Shown in pieces: positions 8,735 to 19,399 of a stretch of DNA of 64,000 nt (positions are counted from its first letter, which is position 1; every line of letters begins with the position of its first letter). A program made the position numbers and the translations under genes. The DNA lies in the NCBI GenBank assembly GCA_025200525.1, contig CM045763.1:155192246-155256245 (forward strand). The letters run 5' to 3'. The notes beneath the pieces are model-generated. The model searched no databases and was not told the DNA's origin. It worked only from the letters and a program-made list of their open reading frames with translations. The stretch comes from Camellia lanceoleosa. Taxonomy: Eukaryota > Streptophyta > Magnoliopsida > Ericales > Theaceae.

Positions 8735-10394
8735 TGTAATGCCCGCCTCCCTACTTAGCTGTTCATTTTGTGGTTTACCCTAATTATGTGTCTATTTGTG
8801 CATTCTATGTTTATCTGTGTGTGAAGTGTGTACTATGTGTTATGTGCATTCTACTCTACTCGACAGATATGTTAATTTAAGAAAAAGACCTGTCTGATTC
8901 TTTAAATTGTAAGGTTACAAATTAAATAATGGACTAGGTGGTTAGAGCCTAATTCACCTTAACTAGACAAGGTGGAGTTAAGGTTACTTGGGTTATAGCA
9001 AGAAAATTAATTAAAGTGATTGTAATTTGGTTTAACTTAAGTCAAAGTAACTTAGATATTTTCTATATTGATATTTGAATTCAAGTGAAGAGAGAGAGAG
9101 AGAGAGAGTGAGAGAGAGATAACCTGAGGGAGAGAAAGAAAATTCTAGAGTTTTAGAGAAGAAGGAGACGAGGAAGAGAAGGGTAGCAAGAGGGTTAAAG
9201 TCAATCTTCCACAATTCCATAAGCTAAGGTAAGAATTCTTGTCTCAACCTTGGGAATTAACTTATGAGATGAGAGAATTTGCATTGGTTTAAGAATTAGG
9301 TAGTGTAGGTTATGTCAAGAATGCTAAATTCAAGACTTCAAGTTTGTATATGGCATACATAGCATTATTCATGTTCAATTTCTTTCTTTTGCATAATCTT
9401 TGGCAGTTGGAGGAAGGAATTTATGGATTTGGGTTGGAAAAGTTACACTCAAAGTTTTGCATAATCTTTGGTAGTTAGAGGAAGGAATTTACGGATTTGG
9501 GTTGGGAAAGTTACACTCAAAGTTTTGATCTTTTCTTTTCCAACACCAATGAGTTTGTTTGAACTTATGATGTTGGGTTGAACTTAGAATTTACTCTTTC
9601 ACCATATTTTTGTATGTTTTAAGCCTTGATTTTTTCAAATTTGGGTTTGATTTTTGGAGCATTGTTGCTCCAAAGTAGAGCAAAAATTTCAGTTCTGGAA
9701 CACCTAGAACCGCACGTGCGGCGTGGGTAACTACACGTATAGGAGGCACAGTTGCACGTGCGGTGAGGAGGCCCGCACGTGCGAAAAATAAGGTCAGAAG
9801 CACCTTGCATTCTGAAATAATTGCACTATCCGGCGCACGTACGGTGGGAGTCTCGCACGTGCGGCCAAGGTGCTCCGCACGTAAGGCTGTTTAGCAGACC
9901 CAGTTTCAGTTTTTTGCTCAATGTTTGGATCTTTCGAGCCTTTGTTGGCATGATTTTCGCATATATTTGACAATGATATGCATTACACGGACATTAAAGA
10001 GAATAAGGACAATTGCACCAACTAATCAATAAGTTATAACACAACTAACTAATTGCACGGTAAAGTAAACATGTTATACTTGTATTTATCTGTGTAGGTC
10101 AAATGCTGTGTTCCAGCCACGTGTTTTGCAGAGTCAACTGTGAGTAACACTGTTGTAAAGATAAGTTTAACTTAAGTATCTCTTTCTTGCTTTATCTTTT
10201 CCCTGCTCTAAACATGCTTAGATTGCGCTTAATGAATGATGATCCTATGTTCTTACACTATATTCGTGGCATCCTTAGCACCTGTCTACATTGTTACAGA
10301 GACCTCTGTCAGTTCCATTTTGTGGAACTCCTGTTTATTATAATGATGGCCATCACATCTGATTACCAGTCTTGATGACCGCCTATTCGGTCTT
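8735..10394 (+). repeat. Relic LTR-like stretch inside unit 2 (left part)
   Basis: Best start of the relic, TGTAATGCCCGCC. It carries several GCACGTGCGG-type words (9711-9865). It was interrupted at 10394 by the insertion of complex 1 and continues from 26985. No gene. Confidence 0.4.
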
Positions 10395-11439
10395 TTTCAC
10401 GTCCTAATTTTAATTACTCGGAAACATCACCAAATCCTTTAATTTAGGTCCATTTTTTTTTTCATATATACAAATATCTATTACACTTGATTAATAGAAA
10501 AATAATACATGTTCTCTCTCTCTCAATGAATACTACAATGATAACATTACATGTCAATCTCTTACGGAGAAGCTACAAATAAATAAAATACAAATACAAG
10601 ATCCATTATATCTACAATGAAATTACATACAAAGACACATGGATTTCTTAATTCTTCAATCATAGAATCCACACTTTCTTCCTATAAAAAGATAAAAACA
10701 ACAGGGGTGAGCACGGATGCCCAGTAGGAGTCTCATAGTTCTAAGTCAATAGCAAACACACATATAGAAATGATCATGCATGCAGGGTGATGCCATATAG
10801 TAGGGTGACATTTTATAATTTCAAAATATCATAGGTAGAGTGCCATTTTCTTAAAAACTATTTAAACATTTTTAAGAAAACCTTCAGCCATTAGAAATCA
10901 TTCCTTAACGTTAGAAAAACCATCGATCCTTGTGAAACCACCATATTTAAGAAACAACACCATTTAAAAGTTATTAACTAATTCCCAAAACATTTCCCAT
11001 TTAATTTCCATTTTTCATATTCCTCTTTGTCTTTCATTCTTCCTTTCTACTCATTATATTTAATTAGGACTCCATTACTTCAAGTTCAAATTCCCTTTTT
11101 AATTTACTAATGATTCTCCCATACTCAATTTACACCGTTAGTTACACTCTAACATTTCATTTCAAGATAACACAAGGTTAATAAGCCTCATTCACTTCAA
11201 TCTCTTGTTTATTTACAGAACGTCACACATAACTTACCCTTTTTTTCATAACTAACTCATTATATTCACCATCACCAATCCATAATCCCCTTACCTACTT
11301 TAGGATCCCATACATTACAAATAATGTCTATGCACATTTCCTTTTTAAACCAAATCACACATCAATATGCAATTTCACAAATTCATCACAAGTCACTAAT
11401 AAAATTATTAATTCAACACACTTGTCAACACATTCCACC

Positions 11440-11905
11440 TTTTGCCGGCTACTATACGGTGGGAAGTGAACCCCCAAAAAAAGAATTTTCTCAAAAACAA
11501 TATTTTTCCAAAACCATTTTTCAACTTTTGAAATCCATCCCCCCACATCAGCCGGCTACTATACGGCGGGATGTGGGCACCCAAAACATTTTCGAAAACC
11601 ATCCGTTTTTCCACTTTTGCCAGCTACAATACGATAGGACTGTGTGGACACTCAAAAATCATTTTCCACTTTCGCCGACTACTATACGGCGGGATTGTGT
11701 GGACACCCAAAAACATTTTCCCACATTCGTCCACCAATAAGCCTAGACAGGGCAATTGGGCACCTTTAATTCAAAATCACCCCCACATTTGCCAACTACT
11801 ATACGGCGGGATGTGGGCCCCCAAAAACCTTTTTCTTCAATTTTTCAAAACCATCCCCCACTTTTATTGGCTATTATACGGACGGTCGTGGGCACCAAAA
11901 AACCA
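11440..11905. repeat. Degenerate tandem motif GCCGGCTACTATACGGCGGG
   Basis: Six diverged copies of a GGCTACTATACGG word followed by GGGATGTGGGC lie near 11445, 11551, 11621, 11674, 11790 and 11867, spaced 53-116 bp. The intervening sequence (ccatttttc..aaaacc) is also repeated. Open frames across it come from the repeat. It belongs to the outer LTR-like element. Confidence 0.75.
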
Positions 11906-11924
11906 TTTTTTCAACTCAACCCGA

Positions 11925-12180
11925 ACTCAACACAACACAACACAACTCAACTCAAAACACAACCCGACACAACTCAACTCAAACTCAAACTCAACACGAC
12001 CCGGCGCAACTCAATTCAACACAATTCAACTAGATTCAAATGCAATTCAACATAGTCCAACACAATTCGATTCAACATCATTCAATACCACTCAGCATCA
12101 TCAACACAATTCAATCCAATCAACACTTTTCAACATAATCAATTTAACACCACTAAACATAATTCAACATAGTTCGAGGT
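11925..12180. repeat. CAACT/CAACA-rich low-complexity stretch
   Basis: About 250 bp of irregular caactcaa/caacacaa words, strongly G-poor on this strand. It gives artefactual Thr/Gln/Asn-rich frames in all three plus frames. Confidence 0.85.
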
Positions 12181-12698
12181 AAATACTTAAAGTTCATTTC
12201 AACATTTCATAGCCAAGTTTACATCATCCACATCATCAACAAATCCTTTTCCCCAATTTCCTTTCTCATTATAACATGATTTACAATGCTCATAACAAGG
12301 TTCATTCGCAAATTTTAAACATAATTTTCGGAGACTTCCAATTTCCAATTAAACTTCTACATATATAATTCAACCAACCAATTTCATGATTCTACTTTCA
12401 ATTTGGGAAAAATCATTATTTATCATCATGAATTAACCTAGGGCTTTCAAGAAAAATTAAGTTTTCCCTGAAAATTCAAACTTCTCACACCATTACCTTT
12501 AATCCCAATTTTTCCCTTGATTATACACCTAAGGGTCATACTCCATCACCTGAACCCATCAATTGAACCCCCAACATCTCAAACCCTAAATCCCCAATTC
12601 TCATGATACACACTATATGCTCAAAAATGGAAATTTTTACATTTATATAATGGAAATACCACAAATCTATCTATTGATGTAAGTATTGAAGAGAACTA

Positions 12699-13089
12699 TG
12701 ATAGGCCATCAACTATAAGTGACATTGCTGCCATGGGCCAAGACAAGGGGCTTAACTCAGGAGCAGTGAGTAGTGGTTTGGACAGTGGGTTGGACTGGAT
12801 GATGGGCCAGACAACAGCTTAGTGACTTGGCGCGAGATTAGCGAAAGATGTTAAAGTTGTTGAGCGGGATTAGTGGAAGTTGTTAGAACTGTTGAGAGAT
12901 ATTGTATAAGGAGGGAGAGAAGGAGAGAGGAGGGGAGTAATTTTTGTAATGAAGAAGCTTGGGATCTAATGTTTCCCAGAGTTGGAACCTAGTTTCAAAT
13001 TAATACAATTTTCCATTGCTATTTCAATTTTAGTCTCAATCTGTCTCAATCTTTTCTCACAATTCCCATTTTTACCACTCATCCTACCA
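12699..13089 (+). repeat. Left LTR of Reina-like element
   Basis: 391 bp, TGATAGG..CTACCA. Contains TATAAG at 12905-12910 as a probable TATA box, followed by a GA-rich leader. Preceded by target duplication AACTA. Confidence 0.92.
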
Positions 13090-13090
13090 C

Positions 13091-13102
13091 TGGTATCAGA
13101 GC
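13091..13102 (+). promoter_or_regulatory. Primer-binding site, initiator-Met tRNA type
   Basis: TGGTATCAGAGC lies one base after the LTR. This is the standard plant gypsy/copia site complementary to the 3' end of initiator tRNA-Met. It is not a tRNA gene. Confidence 0.9.
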
Positions 13103-13130
13103 TAGCAATTCCTCGGCCATAATTTCTAAT

Positions 13131-13782
13131 GACGGAGACTCGTGCGTAGGAACCGAAGAGGATGGAGGAAACCATTTGCAGTTGCGCGAGAGTGATGAAC
13201 GTTTGGTTCACCAACAACATGAGAGTGAAGCACGAATGCAGCTTGTTCTCAACCAACTCAAGGAGATGATCATGGCTCTCACCCTTCGTGATGATCAGAA
13301 ACAACCATCGACGGAAGATCTGGGTAGAGATTCCGTTACCCCTCATAGATCTTCACCCCACAACTCTGGCTATGTACAAACTAGTTATGCCAAAATTGAT
13401 TTTCCCCAATTCTCAGGTGAGGATCCTACTGTTGGATTTATAAGTGTGAGCGTTTCCTTGAATTTAATCAGATTGATGAAGGTAGTAAAGTAAAACTGGC
13501 TGTGATGCATCTCACTGACAAGGAGATACAGTGGTATCAGTGGTTTGAACGAACTCAGAAAATGCCTACCTGGGTTGAATTCTCTCACAACTTCAACTGC
13601 GTTTTGGCCCCAATGCTTTTGAGGACCCTATGGGGGAATTGACCAAGTTGAAGTAGTTTACGTCTGTTAAGCTGTACCAAGAGCGATTTGAAGAGTTAGC
13701 CAACAAAACCAAAGGCTTAACGAAGGAGTTCTTTGTCAGCTGTTTTGTTAGTCGGTTGAAAGATGAGATCAAAGCTGGTGTC
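13131..13782 (+). pseudogene. gag: gag, N-terminal and capsid part (Reina-like)
   Basis: Structural protein of the retroelement particle. An initial ATG at 13131 meets a stop after six codons. A second frame from 13176 carries a coiled region (ESDERLVHQQHESEARMQL..) and a typical IDFPQFSGEDP motif. Capsid motifs continue in other frames (WYQWFERTQ, LYQERFEELANKT), separated by at least two frameshifts and an in-frame TAG near 13655. The frame is cut at 13782 by the insertion of a long LTR and resumes at 18022. Confidence 0.8.
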
Positions 13783-14195
13783 TGTAGACACCCCATTTTT
13801 GACCGTCCTTAAGACTTGGACGTCATCGTTTGAACACTCGATGATCATCCATGTTTGTGTCCGTTTTGAGTTCCCGGAGGTCTCGGCCGCGTGCCTTACC
13901 TCAAGATCTCTCAACTTCTCTATTTTGTGCTTGCTTGTGGACCAAACACCTGTGTTTTTGCTTCTGAGGGAAGAGGGTGGCTTGTTGACCATTTTCTCAA
14001 CCCACCGGCCAAGGCCTGAGGCCATCGGCCCCTTTTTCTTGCCATCGGCTAAGTGTGTTGGCCGATCGGCACTTTAGTTGGTCACTCGGCCATTTCTTTG
14101 GTCAGTCGGCCACATTTTCTGGCCGAGACCTTTTCTTTGCCTTTTTCAGGCATTGTGTATGCCAGTTGTGCCAGCTGGTGAGCATAGACTCTGCT

Positions 14196-14274
14196 CTCCA
14201 TACACATGTATGGAGGGATTTGAGCCTTGTTTAGCTTCCCTTGGAAGCTTTGCAAAGTTGGATTTCTATAAAAG
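14196..14274 (+). promoter_or_regulatory. G-box palindrome plus TATA box, long LTR copy 1
   Basis: A 20-bp near-palindrome at 14196-14215 (one mismatch to CTCCATACACGTGTATGGAG) lies about 50 bp before TATAAAAG at 14267-14274. A GGAGGGCCTCC word follows. Equivalent sites occur in all four family members. Confidence 0.6.
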
Positions 14275-14279
14275 GAGGG

Positions 14280-17200
14280 CCTCCTCTCCCTTTCCAGAGG
14301 TTGAACCATCTGATATAGAAGTTAGATATCTCTCTCTATATCCCCCTCTCTCTAGATTTGTGTGTGTGTTTGAGTTCAAAAGTGTGTTTTGTTCTTACTA
14401 TTGCACACAAACACGTAGCATTGCACTATCCTTGGTTGCTGAGGCACTAGAAGGTTGATTTCAGAGTTTTTGAGTTGGTTTTGATCCAAGAAACTTGCTA
14501 GAGTTAGTGTTCTTGAAGTGTACTTCAAGGGTGAGTCAACTTGCTTTTGATCCCCTATTTTGGCTTAAGCTTTTACACATACTTGCTTGCTGTTTTAAGC
14601 TTAGTGTCCTACTGAAAAAAGTTCTGTATTTTTATGCTTGAGATGTTTCATTAAGGTCCCTTTTGTGTTGGGGGTTGTTTACCCTCTCTTAGGCCTTGTT
14701 TGGCCTCTTTTTGTGCCTTTCTCTTTGGGCTTTGGAACCCTTTTGTTTTGGCCTTCTCACCACTGAAATCCAAAGGATTTTTAGTGGTGGAGAAGTGGTT
14801 TTGAGGTCTTGTATAGGGGAGGGACACCCTCCTCCCTTTGTATCGCATTTACTTGTATAGTTGGCTTATAAGAGTATCATGTTTACTCGGCATGTCTTGG
14901 TTCCATTTCAGCACTTTTTGGTGGTTTTTAGGACCTTCCTTAACTCTATTTCATGTTGGTTTGATGTCATCTTGCATGCTTCACATACTTGTAGAGTAAT
15001 CTTGCATGTTTGCATAACATGCATCTTGCATTTCGACCATCATGCATGCATGATCTAACTTAACTTTGAGAAGTTTTTAGCCTTGTTTCACCATGCTTAA
15101 GCTCTGTTTGGGATTGTCTTGGTCATGCTTGCCATGCTTTGTATAGCCACCATGCATTCTAGCTTGTTAGCTTTGGGTGTGTGAGCCATTAGCATGCTTT
15201 ACTTGGGCCATTTTAGTGACTTGGTATCACTTGTCATAGTATTTCAGTCCGTGTTTTCATGCTTGTATGCTTGAATTTGCCATCCTTTCAATGCTTTGAA
15301 GAGTTGGTGTCTTATGCTCTATGTTTGGGTCATTGTGCATGTCTCCATGATTAAGTCTTTGGGATGCCATCTCATTGGGTTTTGGGGTTTGTTTTGGCAT
15401 GTGATAGCTCTGATTTTCCTTGATTGAGTCATGCCATGTTTGGTTGTAGTGGGTGTAGTGCAATCCCCCCCTTTGGCCTTGTATGCACCTTGTTTTGTGC
15501 TCACCTTTCTAGCATAATTTGACCACATCCCATGCATGTTCTAGCCTTGTTTTGGCCTGTCTTGGGACTTTTTTGGGTCGCCTTGGCCCTTTGGGGCTTG
15601 GTTGATATGGCCATAGTTCAAGAACCTTGGCTAGCTTTGAGCTTTAAGTCCATTAGCATGCTATGTTCATCCTATGTACATAATTTGGCATCATTATTGA
15701 CATGATTTCAAAGCTTATTGCATCATCATATTCTCATGTTTATCCCATCTTGCTCGTGTTTGAAGATTGTGCATTGTGGTCCAGCTTATGGACCAATGTA
15801 TGTGTGTGCATGCCTCCCCTTTTGGTTCCTAAATTTGGATGTTTTGGCCACTGTTTTGGCACGGCTGAGGTCCATCCACCTTTAGTGCAAGTCCATGGAT
15901 CATGCGTTTGTGTATTTGTTATATGCTTATCGCATTGCATGTTGTTGCGTCCTTATGATTGGTATCATTGTTGCATGCCTATCACTTTGCATATTTGTAC
16001 ACCTAGATTGCACCTTGCATGTTTGTTAGTTTGCACCTTGTCACATGTTAGTTTAGGTTGCATTACATTGGGCATTTTGCTACCTTAACTTCGTGTGTAT
16101 GTTTGAGTTGCATTGTATTTGGCATGCTTATGTCGCATTACATTAGTTGCATGTTTTGCATTATATTTGGCTTACATGCATTGCATTTTGTTTGGTTTGG
16201 GGTGTTAAACCAAACACGAGGAACGAGGGATGTTCGTACTTGAAGTGACGAAACGTCCTTCAATCCTTAGTCGCCGACGCTCTTGATCCAAGCATGATAG
16301 AGTTCTAGGCATTCATATGTTTATTGCATTCATTCCACATTAATTTGCACACTTGGCACCTTTGGCCATCATGCATTGAAATGCGTGATTGGTGGCCCGA
16401 GGGTCGAGAGCCATACTCCCTTGAGTTCATAGCATGATAGGGAAGGGGGTTGTGCACACATTGTCTTGTAAATGCCTTGCCATGCATCGCTCGTTTCTCG
16501 TGCAAAAGCAGTTACAGAGGAATAGATGGCCGGTCGGCCATCTTCAGAACCGGCCGGCTATGCATTATTGGCCGATGGCCCCACTTTTGGTCGATGACCA
16601 TTCTTCTGTGGCCTGTGGTCCTACCTGTTGGCCGGTGACCTCCCATAGTGCTCAGGGAGTGTTTCAGAAGCATCCCAAGGATTTTTACATTTTTTTAGAG
16701 GTGCAAAACAATGTAAACAGAGGCAACATGTGGCATGGCAACGGGTTTCTAAGCGGGGCGAATCGAGCATGCATCATCCAATCATTTCAGGGCAGAGTTG
16801 CGGCGGCCTCTTTAATTTCATACTTAAATTGTTTTGTAATTAATTTGTTAATTAATTAAAGGTTTTGTAATAATTAATTAGCTAGGATAGTTGATTAATC
16901 ATTCGGTTTGTATTATTTATTTGGACCCTCCGTCGAGAGGGTGAATTTTGTAATAAGTGCGCGTGCGTGTGTGAATGTCTTCCAACCTTACGTCTTTTTC
17001 CCTTTTACTTACCTACTTTTAATGGTTAGTTTTAGGTCATGTTTCAATTAGCATACTTATATCAGCATGTTTGCATACATTCATTCGTATTGCGAGCACT
17101 GGGCTCGGCGCATCATACTAATTGCATAGTATTTCAATTCCAATTTGAATACGTGTATTGAGTTGTCGCATTCCACATGCCATCTTAGATTAGCCGAGCC

Positions 17201-17780
17201 TATTCTGGTTGCATTTTGCATGTGTTGCATTAGCCATCTTAACATGAACTAGGATCATGCTTGATTTCTAACTAGTTTCCTGTTTTGGCTCAAAGTACAC
17301 TGTGAGTGTTTATGCTTTAGCATCTTGCATGTGTGTAAGTGTTAAAATGACAACATGCTTGCCATGAGGCTAATTGCTTATGTGATATAACTGCCTGAAT
17401 GCCTGTGGGTGAAGGTTGGACTGCTTGAAATTGGAATAATTCGTCGAAATTCATGTTTTAGCCTACTTGCGAGTAGCAAAATTCAAAAACCATTTCCAAA
17501 CAAACGGATATGCGATGCTTTGTTCCAAGTTAGGCGATCTAGTCTATACTTGTATGCTGTGCGCATCACATAGTAATTCTAGGTTAATAACCAAAATAAG
17601 AACGCATGTGTTTTCAAAAACTCGATATCATGTTCAGTAGTGGTCGATCTTTGATCGGGCGAGCGGGGGTGCTCATTGCATGACCTTCCCCAATCGTACC
17701 TAAGTTCCCGAGCTGAGACAACTTTGGTAATGACGGACACGTGGCCTTAGGCACGAGTCAGGGTTTCCTAAATTCTCCCA
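14280..17780. other. Non-coding middle of long LTR copy 1
   Basis: About 3.5 kb without supportable genes. TGCAT, CATGC and GCATG words are strongly enriched at 14860-16240 and again around 17050-17340. A second cluster of GGCCGGTCGGCC-type words is at 16528-16640. Short open frames are Cys/His/Leu-rich and not conserved with copies 2-4. Confidence 0.65.
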
Positions 17781-18021
17781 AAATAAAATATTTAGGTGGC
17801 GACTCTATATCTGGCAAAGCAGTCCATGTTTGGCACTTCTTTCTAAAAAATCAGTTTTTCAAAACGATTTGCCAGATTTGGACTCTTTGGTGATTTATCG
17901 GCCTCGCATTGCACTTTACGGGATTGGATTCAGAACCGTGACATTTGAGTCCGAACTGTAGTAAGCCCAATGAACAAAACGAGACTTTTTCCCAGGACGT
18001 TCGGGACGCATCTACAGTGTC

Positions 18022-18467
18022 CAAATGTTCCAACCTACTACCATCTCCCATGCCATAGGCTTGGCAAGGTTACAAGAAGAAAGCATTGAAGCCCTAGTAG
18101 ACGAAATAAAATTCCCCAAAGATCATCTAATAGCAATTGGTCTTTCCCTTCCCCAACCCTCTCATTACCAAAACCCTTTCCCTCAAGTGGACCTAAACCT
18201 GATACCAAAACCCCAGTACCTACTGACTCCAAATACCAACCAAACACTTCTCCCAACTCAACCCTAACCAGTACCATCCCTTTTTCCATCAAGAGACTAA
18301 CTCCCAAGGAAATGGAGGCTAGAAAAGAGAAAGGGCTTTGCTACAACTGCGACGAAAAGTATGTCAGGGGACACAAGTGCCAAAGGAAACAATTGTATTT
18401 GCTGCTTGGGGAAGATGAGGAATCAGATGCTCCGAAGTAGGAAGTACAAGAGGATGGAGACTCTTAG
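18022..18467 (+). pseudogene. gag: gag C-terminal part with zinc knuckle (Reina-like)
   Basis: Continues the capsid frame across the target duplication without loss. It shows the FQPTTISHAIGLARLQEES motif, a Pro/Asn-rich linker and a zinc-knuckle-like CYNCDEKYVRGHKC (about 18343-18384). Acidic residues follow. Two in-frame TAG codons lie near 18438 and 18465, before the protease. Confidence 0.8.
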
Positions 18468-18949
18468 GTGAGTGATGACATGCAGATTTCAGTGCATGCT
18501 CTGTCAGGTAGCCTATCCTTTAGGACCATGAGAATACTTGGGAAGGTCAAAGGGAGGCCCATCACTATCTTAATTGATTCTGGCAGTACCCACACCTTTG
18601 TGGGGCCAAGTGTGGCCAAGAGCTTTGGACATTTAGTGGAACCCACCACAGATCTGCCAGTCACAGTGGCTGATTTAACCAAATTATGTAGCAAAGGACT
18701 GTGTAAGGCCTTCACGTGGGAAATGCAGGGAGCCACCTTCACCACAGAGGTGCGTATCTTGTCTATTGGAGGGTGTGACATGGTACTTGGGGTGCAGTGG
18801 TTGTCCACCTTAGGACCAATACTTTGGAATTTTAAGAACCTCCAAATGCAGTTCCAATTGGAGGGACATGCCATCCTTCTCAAGGGAGACACTGGCTCCA
18901 AGGTGGAACAAGTGTCTAGCAAGCAAGTGAGCATGGCTTTGCAGCAAAC
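18468..18949 (+). pseudogene. Aspartic protease (Reina-like)
   Basis: A retropepsin domain that would cleave the polyprotein. The active site IDSGSTHTF is at about 18573-18599 and the second conserved element (GGCDMVLGVQWL) near 18768. The frame is open through this domain but interrupted at 18949 by long LTR copy 2. It resumes at 22869 and meets a stop soon after. The antisense open frame over it is a shadow. Confidence 0.85.
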
Positions 18950-19349
18950 TGTAGACACCCCATTTTTGACCGTCCTCAAGACTTGGACGTCACCGTTTGA
19001 ACACTCGGTGATTATCCATGTTTGTGTTTGTTTGGAGTTCCCGGAGTTCTCGGCTACGCGCCTTGCCTCAGGACCTCCGAACTTGACCGTTTTGTGTCTG
19101 GTTTTGCACCAAACACTTGTGCTTTCTTTCCAGGGGCAGGGAATGCCTTGTGAGGCATTCCTACATACCACCGGCAGTGGCTAGAGGCCACCGGCTGGTT
19201 GGTGTTGCCATCGGCACTATATTGTGCCGTTCGGCACTCTTTTGTGCCGGTCGGCAGTCAATTTTGGCAAAATGACACTTTTTCCGTGCCGACTTCTGTT
19301 CAGTTGCTTTTTGAGATATTTTGAAGCAGCTGTATAGCATTTGTTTCCC

Positions 19350-19369
19350 CTCCATACACGTGTATGGAG
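19350..19369 (+). promoter_or_regulatory. Perfect 20-bp G-box palindrome, long LTR copy 2
   Basis: CTCCATACACGTGTATGGAG is its own reverse complement, with a CACGTG core (bZIP/bHLH-type site). It lies about 400 bp into the LTR, just above the presumed start of transcription. The TATA box here is weak. Confidence 0.6.
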
Positions 19370-19399
19370 GGATGAGCCTTTGGTTTGCTTAGCTTGTAA

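Larger units (their letters stand above)
13783..18016 (+). mobile_element. Long non-coding LTR, TGTAGACACCCC family, copy 1 (4.2 kb)
   Basis: Ends TGTAGACACC and GCATCTACA, flanked by perfect 5-bp duplications GTGTC (13778-13782, 18017-18021). No second LTR and no gag/pol lie inside, so it behaves as a solo LTR of a long-LTR element. The terminal words and the ATTTAGGTGGCGACTCT stretch (17790) recall Tat/Ogre-type gypsy LTRs; this lineage call is an inference. The order is a short upstream region with GATCGGCC words, a G-box palindrome, a TATA box (14267-14274), a long TGCAT-rich middle and a conserved 3' block. It lies in the gag of the Reina-like element. Confidence 0.75.

Noticed and set aside
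11324..12182. Plus-strand frames of 99-203 codons
   Set aside because: They cover the degenerate motif array and CAACT tract; composition follows the repeats.
13091..13102. A tRNA gene at the TGGTATCAGAGC sites
   Set aside because: Only 12 bases match, directly behind LTRs; these are primer-binding sites with no cloverleaf around them.
13763..14458. Plus-strand frames of 104-126 codons in long LTR copy 1
   Set aside because: Not conserved as frames in copies 2-4; they span the LTR boundary and promoter.
13783..18016. A complete retrotransposon with two LTRs
   Set aside because: The terminal TGTAGACACC word occurs once only and no domain is present inside, so it is treated as solo or non-autonomous.
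18464..19171. Minus-strand 235-codon frame
   Set aside because: It is the antisense shadow of the protease frame and the start of long LTR copy 2.
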